DNA of 64,000 bases from Aldehydirespirator sp028819505 (lineage in GTDB: Bacteria > Actinomycetota > Acidimicrobiia > Acidimicrobiales > Aldehydirespiratoraceae), in contig OZ242297.1 of NCBI GenBank assembly GCA_965207755.1, positions 1-64,000 on the forward strand. Direction: 5' to 3'. The position numbers were made by a program, and so were the translations under genes. How positions within the stretch are numbered: position 1 is the stretch's first letter; every line of letters begins with the position of its first letter. The notes below the pieces were generated by a model, which was given only the letters and a program-made list of their open reading frames with translations, had not been told where the DNA came from and did no database searches. This document shows positions 57,672 through 64,000 of this stretch, piece by piece.

Positions 57672-58706
57672 ATGAGCGCCAAGATCCGCTACCCGGTCGC
57701 TGACGCCGGTGACAGGCATGCGGTGACGATTCAGGACGCCACCCCAGGCGCTCCATACGCCTGTTTGGGGTGCCAAGCGCCGATGGTGGCCCGCCAGGGA
57801 ACGAAACGGGCGTGGCATTTCGCGCACAAGCCGCCGCTCAGCGAGTGCGCAGACCCTGATCGGGCGCTGCATGAGGCAGCCAAAGCGATGGTCTTGCAGG
57901 GCTTCACCGCAGCGCTGGCCGACTGCGGCGAGTACCGCGCAGGGTTCGGCTGCGAAGACTGCGGAACAGACGCCACCTGGAACATTGCGAGGCCGGGATC
58001 GAGGATCACCCCAGAACACGCCGTCGTCGAGGGCACACGGTCAGACGTCGTCATCGACCGGGCCACCAAAGGGCCCCTGATCGTCGAAGTTGTCGTCACC
58101 CACGAGATCGAGGAGGCGACAAGGCTCCGCTACGAGCAGTCCGGTCTACCTGTTCTAATAGTGCATCCCCAATGGGACACCATCACAGAACTCGCGCACA
58201 CTCTCATCGCGGACGACGCCATCAACATCGCCTCCATACGCTGCGCGGACTGTCAACGGGCGAGGGAGCGCAGGAAACGGGAACTCATCGAAGCGCTCTC
58301 GTGGGCACGCGAAATGCTGAAGGGACTGGATGCGCCTCGAACGGCGACAGCCGAGCCTCAGATCCGGTTCTGGCAGAGCGACAAGTTCGGGCGGGAGATG
58401 CACCCACACGCCCGAAAGGCTGTGCATCAGAACGCTCGCAGGCTGCGGCGGTTGGGGTTCGTGCAATCCGAGCAGAAGCCCTGGCTGCTGATGTTCCGTC
58501 TCCCCGAGCGGCATGGGGTTGTGTTCGCGAACTTCGGCTCCACAGAAGAAGTCCCGATATGGGAGGATCCCGCAGCGTTGATTCACTGGAAACTGCATCG
58601 TTGTTCGGACGCTGAAGAAGAGGCGCTCGTCAGGCTTGTGCTTCGCAAGTGCCGCGCGGCGGGCGCTGAGGTGCGCCTCAGCTTCTACAACCAGCGCTTC
58701 GAGTAG
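57672..58706 (+). CDS. CoiA-like nuclease-domain protein
   Basis: A 344-residue protein from ATG 57672. The N-terminal zinc-finger-like unit ACLGCQAPM...KRAWHFAHKPP, then CEDCGTDATW, and a PD-(D/E)xK-like core TRSDVVIDRATKGPLIVEVV with VTHEIEE (Asp ... Glu-x-Val). A third Cys pair is IRCADCQRARERRKRE. This is the layout of CoiA-like/DUF6035-type proteins, first known from competence but common in defence islands. It follows the kinase-Tpt1 gene by 163 nt on the same strand. Confidence 0.65.
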   Translation: MSAKIRYPVADAGDRHAVTIQDATPGAPYACLGCQAPMVARQGTKRAWHFAHKPPLSECADPDRALHEAAKAMVLQGFTAALADCGEYRAGFGCEDCGTDATWNIARPGSRITPEHAVVEGTRSDVVIDRATKGPLIVEVVVTHEIEEATRLRYEQSGLPVLIVHPQWDTITELAHTLIADDAINIASIRCADCQRARERRKRELIEALSWAREMLKGLDAPRTATAEPQIRFWQSDKFGREMHPHARKAVHQNARRLRRLGFVQSEQKPWLLMFRLPERHGVVFANFGSTEEVPIWEDPAALIHWKLHRCSDAEEEALVRLVLRKCRAAGAEVRLSFYNQRFE

Positions 58707-58743
58707 CAGCCATCGGCTGTGGGTCTCCCGGCAGCGGGTCCGG

Positions 58744-59007
58744 TCATGTCGTCGGGGGCTTGCGGCGTCGGGGTTTGTGTTCGTGGCCCCACAGTCGGCG
58801 GTTGAAGTGGATCTCGAGGCGGGCGACAGCGATGAAATCGGGCCAGGTGTGGCCGTTGATGAGGTCGTGGAGGGTCTCGACGGCGATCTGTTGTTTGTCG
58901 GCTACCGCGGCGGGGGTGGGTGTCGCAGCGGTGGATGTGTCTGAGGGCTGTTTTGGCGGTGCCTTGGGCGAGGCGTGCTTCTTTGGGGAAGCGTGACAAT
59001 CCCTCAA
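58744..59007 (-). CDS. possible small basic protein
   Basis: 87 residues from a weak TTG at 59007: a Pro/Thr-rich start, then QIAVETLHDLINGHTWPDFI and AVARLEIHFNRRLWGHEHKP with a basic end. TATATT lies just upstream. No family recognised; coding status uncertain. Confidence 0.35.
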   Translation of the reverse strand: MRDCHASPKKHASPKAPPKQPSDTSTAATPTPAAVADKQQIAVETLHDLINGHTWPDFIAVARLEIHFNRRLWGHEHKPRRRKPPTT

Positions 59008-59861
59008 CTCTAATATATGATTCCCAAAGTTAGCGCCTCGCGTGGTCCGTCGCCAGCAGCGCCGCGTTGCTAACGACCGCCTCTTGGCCAGAATGATGTT
59101 GGCCGTCCATCGGCGTAGAGCAGGGCGCGGATTGTTGCGATTACTTGTCCATAGCTGCCACATGCATCCGCACGCGACGGAGCTTCCGACGCTAGATCAC
59201 GTAGCTGCCCGCACCTGTCGGGGCCGGCAAGCACCCGCTTCATCAGGTCGCTCGTACGCTGTGGAGGCCTTGATGGCAACACCATCTGAGGCCGTTCTAG
59301 CGATGCGGTCGATGCCGAGAGCATCGCGTGAGGGGCGCCGAAGGCGTCGGCGGGGTCACGCAACGGCGCTGTGCCAGGCGGCGACGTGAAGTGCGTGTGC
59401 ACGGATTGGACGTCAGACGGTCCCGTCATGATCCGGCGCAGCACATCCCGCTCGGACCGGCCCTCCGCGATAGCGAGGGTACGAAGCAGCTCGGCGACGC
59501 GCTAGCGGAAGTCCCGGATTCCCTGAGAAGAAGGTGCGATCACCTCGTGGGAACGTTCGGATTGATTCCAACTGGCTGTGCTAGCGCCACTGTTGCCATC
59601 GTATTCTCCGAGCAGCCCGTCGTCAGCGCCGGTGAGCGCTTCCTGCTCAACGCCACGGTCGTGCCCGGCGTGGCTGTCGCTTGCGTCGTCCTGCTGGCTA
59701 TCAGCGGCTCAGGCCCTCCGCTGGGCCACCGCAGCCACAGCGGTTGAGTGCTTGGTGGCTGGGTGCCGTTCCTGGACGGCCGCGAGCGCCTGGTGCGCTG
59801 GGAGGTTCCCCCTCGCAGAGGCCTGGAGCAACGGCGGAGAGTGGGGCACGCAGTCGTCGCC
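59008..59861. other. poorly supported stretch, one possible ORF on the plus strand
   Basis: The only frame with protein-like character is plus 59328-59747, whose end reads TFGLIPTGCASATVAIVFSE and LNATVVPGVAVACVVLLAIS (one hydrophobic helix). It lacks a convincing start and family. The rest shows no gene. Confidence 0.3.
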
Positions 59862-60412
59862 GCATAGCCGCGAACGAAACGACAACAGCCAGCCAAGCCA
59901 GCCGAGAACGCCAGTCATCAGTAGGTGATCGTGCATACGCTGGCCGTGGTAGCGGTGCTGTATACGCCCCTGACCAGCAGGCATCGAGCGCGAGTCACGT
60001 TGTTGTTGGCGGTTGCGTCGGACCAGTTACAGGTCGTTGCGTTGTGGGTACCAAAGACGCCCCCCATCGAGTGGCCAGTACACTCGGCAGCGGTGTCGAT
60101 GTCGGCTGACGTGTCGACGCTCTCCAAGTCTGCGATGGCATCGCCCGCTCGTTGCTGCAGCGCTATCGCCACGCCTCCGGCTATCGCGATCAGAACCACG
60201 ATGATGATGATGGTTTGCAGTGCGATGCCGCGCTCGTCGAATCGTTTCGGGCCGGGCTTCTGGCCGGTCTCGCAGCGAGTCAAGCCTGCCGTCTTCGATC
60301 AGCCAATCTCGTGACCGCCAACCTGGCGAAGCATAGCCGCAAACGAAACGACAACAGCCAGCCAAGCCAGCCGAGAACGCCAGTCATCAGTAGGTGATCG
60401 TGCATACGCCGT
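59862..60412. repeat. tandem duplication carrying the two pilin-like genes
   Basis: 59862-59943 and 60331-60412 are the same apart from a single mismatch near the start (469-nt period), covering the 3' flank and last codons. The 5' parts (60085-60240 and 60564-60718) differ at about two positions. Only the segment encoding the external domain differs strongly. Confidence 0.75.
59918..60283 (-). CDS. pilin-like single-membrane-helix protein, copy 2
   Basis: 121 residues from a TTG at 60283 without a good ribosome site. A basic stretch PKRFDERGIALQTI leads into the helix IIIVVLIAIAGGVAIALQQR, then RAGDAIADLES and an external domain with four Cys (ECTGH, TTCNWS, RARCLLVRG, VCTITY). Type IV pilin or pseudopilin-like but without a clear prepilin peptidase Gly-Phe site. 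Tandem paralogue of the gene at 60387: N-termini nearly identical, external domains diverged. Confidence 0.6.
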   Translation of the reverse strand: MTRCETGQKPGPKRFDERGIALQTIIIIVVLIAIAGGVAIALQQRAGDAIADLESVDTSADIDTAAECTGHSMGGVFGTHNATTCNWSDATANNNVTRARCLLVRGVYSTATTASVCTITY

Positions 60413-60776
60413 TCCCGCCAGTGCCCGCAGTCCATGCACCCCTAACCAGAAGGCATTGACTGCGAGTCACCATGTTTGCGGCTGTCCCCGTCCAAACGCA
60501 GGTCGCTGCGGAGTGGGTACCAGAGATGGTGTTAATCGTGTGGGCAGCGCATTCGCCAGCGGTGTCGATGTCGGCTGATGTGTCGGCGCTCTCCAAGTCT
60601 GCGATGGCATCGCCCGCTCGTTGCTGCAGCGCTATCGCCACGCCTCCGGCTATCGCGATCAGAACCACGATGATGATGATGGTTTGCAGTGCGATGCCGC
60701 GCTCGTCGAATCGTTTCGGCCGGGGCTCCGGGCCGGGCTTCTTGCCGGTCTCGCCGGTGCTGGGGTTCTGGGCCAT
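60387..60776 (-). CDS. pilin-like single-membrane-helix protein, copy 1
   Basis: 129 residues; ATG 60776 with GAGGAGG 9 nt upstream. Same helix IIIVVLIAIAGGVAIALQQR after a basic N-terminus, then an external domain with four Cys (ECAAH, TTCV-like ATCVWTG, SQCLLVRG, VCTITY). Likely the first gene of the pair. May be surface-exposed or cell-envelope. Confidence 0.65.
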   Translation of the reverse strand: MAQNPSTGETGKKPGPEPRPKRFDERGIALQTIIIIVVLIAIAGGVAIALQQRAGDAIADLESADTSADIDTAGECAAHTINTISGTHSAATCVWTGTAANMVTRSQCLLVRGAWTAGTGGNGVCTITY

Positions 60777-60905
60777 GGTTGGCCACCTCCTCTTCAGGAT
60801 GCTAAGGGATGTGCACCTCGTTGCCAGTACGCCATATCCCGTGGAACATGCCGTGCAGCGAGTATAGCAGCCCGGGCAGTCAGCGCGCCAGACGCGCCTG
60901 CTCGG

Positions 60906-61240
60906 TCATCCGGTGACGCGCCCCGTTCGGGTGCCCGCGCCGGCCAGCGCGCCGCACGCCGCCGGTCGCTGCGGACGCGCCGCCCAGGCCGCCGCGTGGA
61001 GCCCGACAGCCACCGCCACCATGGCAGGCCAGGACCCGAAGAAGGTGGGCCGGAGGTGGAATCCCGACAGGAACCAGTGCATGTGCGCCGACGCCGCAGT
61101 GAGCACCAGAACCAGAGCGACGGCGGCCCGCTGGGCCCGGGGCGTGTATCCGACGGCCCGCGACAGCCGCAGCGCCCCCCACGGCACGAGCACCAGCAGG
61201 CCCACGGCGACCGCCGCGCTGGGGCTGGCCCACGGCTACG
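60906..61240 (-). pseudogene. membrane-protein fragment truncated by an IS
   Basis: Reverse strand: SAAVAVGLLVLVPWGALRLS, AAVALVLVLTAASAHMHWFL and GSWPAMVAVAVGLHAAAWAA, about three hydrophobic helices, ending at 60906. The N-terminus is missing where the sequence changes to a transposase at about 61240. Family not recognised. Confidence 0.45.
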
Positions 61241-61785
61241 ACGGCCGCGCCAGGCCCGCATGTGATTGGTCTGATGCCGGTGAGCGGGCCTGGCTCATCG
61301 ACGAGCTGGTCACAGACGCCTGTGCGGTGCTGGACGCGGCGGAGGGCCTGGACCTCACAGACGAGCAGGCCGACGCGGTCGGGCTTCTGGCCGTGGTGGC
61401 GGGCCAGGACGTCGAGGCCGACCCGAAGATTCCGGGGCGCTGGCGCATCGCCCGTCGGGTTGCTCGGGGCCGGGTGGTCTCCACCGTGGACCCCGAGGCC
61501 CGCCACGCGCGCAAGACCCGCTCGCGGCGCCGCGACGGCTACAAGGCCCATGTCGTCGCTGAGCCCGACACCGGCCTCATCACCGCCGTCGAGCCCACCG
61601 CGGCCGACGCCTCCGACGCCAGAGCCGGCGCCCGGCTCCTTGACACCGACCCCACCAGCCGCCCCGACACCAACCACAACCCAGCCGACACCGACACCAC
61701 CGGAGGATCCAGGCTCAGTTGTCGGGACCGTGCCCTCAGCGGTAGCTGTTGGTGGATCAACTGGCCTGAGCAGGCGATCGGATAA
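61241..61785 (+). pseudogene. IS1182-type transposase fragment
   Basis: Reads DWSDAGERAWLIDELVTDAC, ADAVGLLAVVAGQDVEADP, IARRVARGRVVSTVDPEARH, KTRSRRRDGYKAHVVAEPDT and GLITAVEPTAADASDARAGA, the middle of an IS1182-type (IS5-like) DDE transposase. No start and cut C-terminus. Its insertion truncates the membrane protein on its left. Confidence 0.7.
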
Positions 61786-61837
61786 CGGGAACAATGAGTG
61801 CTCCGTGCCAGTGGACGTGGATAAACTCTGCGTCCCG

Positions 61838-61936
61838 TACCGACATAACATCCTACTGACGTCACCGATCCCAGCAGGCCCTCGACCCCTACTTTGGGGC
61901 ACTCAACCACCCCTTCCGCACGTTTCCGTGCAGGCT
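61838..61936 (-). mobile_element. ISL3-type terminus copy 5
   Basis: Reverse-complement of the shared terminus, outer end at 61936 (AGCCTGCACGGAAACGTGCG), followed inward by GGGGTGGTTGAG and GCCTGCTGGGATCGGTGACG. No transposase body remains. It faces the NACHT gene, which is transcribed away from it. Confidence 0.6.
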
Positions 61937-62319
61937 CGACGGTTTGCAAGGCACGAAGCCATCGAAGCGCCGAAGCAGATTCGCACCTGTCGAAGACACC
62001 ACCAACCGTATGAGCGCGAAGCGCCGCCGCGAGACCGCCGCGTGGACCGGCGGAGGCAGGCAACAGCCGCGAAGGCTCAACTTGTGGAACTCGAAGGCGC
62101 GGAGGCGGGCGGTGATCAAGGGCACTGGCCGTACCCGCGTGGCAGGGGCACCGCGTGGGCGTCGGCCGCGCCCAAGCGGCGGCGCGTGCTGCGCCACCCG
62201 CGATGCCATAGCCCTAGCCGACCGAGGACCCCGAGCATCACGCCGTCGAGTCCCTCGACACCTTGTAGGGTGTCCCGTCGCATATCGCTCGATCACGTTC
62301 AAGCAAGGAGACGAATCTC
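61937..62319. other. upstream region of the NACHT gene, no gene seen
   Basis: 383 nt without a supported gene. A perfect 6-bp hairpin GACACC-N6-GGTGTC lies at 62257-62274, ahead of the start. The ribosome site is AAGGAG at 62305-62310. Confidence 0.4.
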
Positions 62320-64000
62320 GTGAAGGATCTTCTGAGATCGGCCCAAGACTACCTCCGAGCCGAGGGCTGGGAGGTGAGGCCGCGAGGCCGTGACCTGTTA
62401 CTCGGCGACAAGGACAGCAGTCGGGGTGACAACGGGAAAGAATACCTGTATGTGTGGGTTCCTTCAGACGCGGAACTCAATCCTGGCAGCCGCGAAGGGC
62501 CATATCTCCGCCGTTTCGAAGAAGCCAAAGAAGAGCACCCCACCGCGGAGATGGTGTTCTTGGTTCGTACCCTTGGCGGCCTCAGTACCGAATTTCGAAA
62601 GGGTGCTCGTCGGTGGCACGGCGTGAAGATCGTCGTGCCTGCACAGTTCTTCGACACCGACTTCAGATGGGAACGCAACAGCCGTGCCGCATCTGCAACC
62701 AGTGAACTTCGCAATCAAGGGACTGAGGATGCCAAGCGCCGCATAAGCCAGCCGTTTCAAGTAGTTCAGTCTCCCAATCCGGTCGGTGACCAAGAAGAGT
62801 CGGATCTGTTGGATGTACTGCAGGATAGAATTCGCAATCAGCCCACTATGGATGATGCTCCTACCATTCACATCGTTGTTGGACCAGCTGGAATGGGTAA
62901 GTCGGTACTGTTCCGCGCGCTATACGCTCGCCTTTACAATGACTTCCAGAGCGATAAGCAGGCCCGCCATCTCTCGGCCCGGCCGTTTGCCCTGTTGCCT
63001 GAACATCTTCCTGATGCGGCGGATTCCTCAGTCGCTTCAATGCTAGAAGCCTATCTCAGAACTGAGTTTGCTGGCACAATGAGTCGCAGAATGTTCGACT
63101 GGAAACTCGTCAATGGGTTGGGGACATGGCTGCTCGACGGCCTTGACGAGATATTGGAGCGCGATGCACATTTCTTTGATTATCTTGAAGACTTGATGAC
63201 CATGCCTGGCGAAGCATCCCCCTCCATAGTGATTTGTGTTCGTGATTCCCTGTTCACGACGCACCGTGGTCTTCAAGACTTCTGCGAAGGGGACTTCCGG
63301 AGTTCTGTCACCGTCTACCAGTTGGACGGCTGGCAAAATCCCTCCAAGTCAGCGTTTGCAAGAATTAAGCTTGCATCTAAGGATGGCGCGGAAGATTTTG
63401 TGGGATCCCTGACTCGGCACCCGGCGCTTGATACGCTTGCTTCGACTCCGTACTACTGTGAGTTGCTTGTTGAAGAGTTCGCGGCGGCGGGACTCAGGTC
63501 AGGAGGTTCAGAAGCAGACATCCTTGAGCGAGCACTGGAACGCATCATTGACCGAGAGCGCTCCAAAGGGCTCTTGCAAGACATACCTGACCACGGAATC
63601 TGGGAGTTCGTGGAGTCGTGCGCATCAATCAACGTGCTTGAAGGAGCGATTCTGATTGACGACGTTAGAGTGATGGCTGAAGTCGTCATCTCCGAATGGA
63701 TTGACGAAGAGGATAACCTCAGCAAACTCGCGATACAGATGGGGCAGATCCCATTGTTTGCCCGCGGCTTGGATGGTCGACTGCGGTTTGCGCAGGAACC
63801 GTTAGAACACTACTTGGCCGCGAGGCATATGGCACGGAGTCTGCAATCCAATCCAGAGAACCTGTCGAGGCGTGAACTGTCGAAGCGTGAACTGTCCGAG
63901 AATGTGATGAGACTGATGTTCGCCTGTATGGATGCCGAATCGCGAGACTCTGTATGGCAACTATTGAAAGGAATGATGCTTGAGAAGTCTATCGCTGGAA
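62320..64000 (+). CDS. NACHT-type STAND NTPase, C-terminus beyond the window
   Basis: Open from GTG 62320 (AAGGAG 9 nt upstream) to the right edge, 560 residues so far. Residues 1-135 form a small alpha/beta domain (LLRSAQDYLRAEGWEVRPRG, EYLYVWVPSD, AEMVFLVRTLGG) that could be a nuclease-type effector. NACHT core: Walker A HIVVGPAGMGKSVLFRALY (188-195 for the loop), Walker B TWLLDGLDEILE (about 270) with the DxxDE form, VICVRDSLF (sensor), then a winged-helix and helical arm with PLEHYLAARHM. Bacterial NACHT proteins detect phage components and kill the host. The C-terminal sensor lies outside the window. Confidence 0.78.
   Translation, partial: MKDLLRSAQDYLRAEGWEVRPRGRDLLLGDKDSSRGDNGKEYLYVWVPSDAELNPGSREGPYLRRFEEAKEEHPTAEMVFLVRTLGGLSTEFRKGARRWHGVKIVVPAQFFDTDFRWERNSRAASATSELRNQGTEDAKRRISQPFQVVQSPNPVGDQEESDLLDVLQDRIRNQPTMDDAPTIHIVVGPAGMGKSVLFRALYARLYNDFQSDKQARHLSARPFALLPEHLPDAADSSVASMLEAYLRTEFAGTMSRRMFDWKLVNGLGTWLLDGLDEILERDAHFFDYLEDLMTMPGEASPSIVICVRDSLFTTHRGLQDFCEGDFRSSVTVYQLDGWQNPSKSAFARIKLASKDGAEDFVGSLTRHPALDTLASTPYYCELLVEEFAAAGLRSGGSEADILERALERIIDRERSKGLLQDIPDHGIWEFVESCASINVLEGAILIDDVRVMAEVVISEWIDEEDNLSKLAIQMGQIPLFARGLDGRLRFAQEPLEHYLAARHMARSLQSNPENLSRRELSKRELSENVMRLMFACMDAESRDSVWQLLKGMMLEKSIAG

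Noticed and set aside
1..64000. tRNA or rRNA genes
   Set aside because: No cloverleaf with a GGTTCGAATCC-type arm and no rRNA-like sequence was noticed. A tRNAscan-SE and Infernal run would be needed to be certain.

Overview
The window reads as a chimera of two genomic sources. Bases 1 to about 7000 carry genes that look Gram-negative: an outer-membrane beta-barrel ending in an aromatic residue, an MFS carrier, an alpha/beta hydrolase, a flavin oxidoreductase and a Septu-like PtuA/PtuB pair. From about 7000 onward the content is high-GC actinobacterial, and most like Acidimicrobiia by inference: a cluster of F420-type LLM oxidoreductases, Ada-AlkA and Ogt, GTG and leaderless starts, and TadE/TadG-like genes. 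The junction near 6998-7004 joins two truncated genes out of frame, which suggests an assembly join rather than biology.

Layout: 1-6998, Gram-negative-type block. 7004-10637, LLM oxidoreductases with a carboxymuconolactone-decarboxylase-like protein. 10935-13147, alkylation repair (Ada-AlkA, Ogt), both with C-termini lengthened by tandem duplication. 13284-18181, HEPN/MNT toxin-antitoxin, DUF1697, a LuxR-type regulator and AbiE. From 18.5 kb to the right edge there is a dense defence and mobile-DNA island.

Island cargo in order: a DUF4338(DruA-like)-NurA-HerA operon (18557-22981); a GHKL ATPase plus a PRTase-like protein (23650-27312); a cytosine methyltransferase fused to a FeS glycosylase-like tail, with a dual-GHKL kinase and a receiver protein (30217-35600); a deletion remnant of a second AbiE; a DUF433 antitoxin-like gene; DarTG with a DarT carrying a roughly 470-residue N-terminal extension (38138-41274); Kiwa (43292-44877); a PIN-coiled-coil-membrane protein with a HEPN-like partner (47461-50863); a helical-kinase-Tpt1 fusion followed by a CoiA-like nuclease (54596-58706); and a NACHT NTPase running off the right edge (62320-64000). 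Several of these (23.6-26.1, 43.3-44.5, 48.6-50.9, 54.6-57.5 and 62.3-64 kb) are visibly more AT-rich than their surroundings, consistent with transfer.

Between cargo units lie decayed ISL3, IS1634 and IS1182 transposases, two paralogous TadE-TadE-TadG triads plus fragments of them, and short dispersed repeats. Five copies of one ISL3-type terminal sequence all face the 5' end of a cargo gene or operon transcribed away from the element. The strongest candidates for undescribed biology are the kinase-Tpt1 fusion, the DUF4338-NurA-HerA operon, the GHKL/PRTase pair, the methyltransferase-kinase-receiver operon and the extended DarT. All function statements come from reading motifs by eye; no database search was possible.
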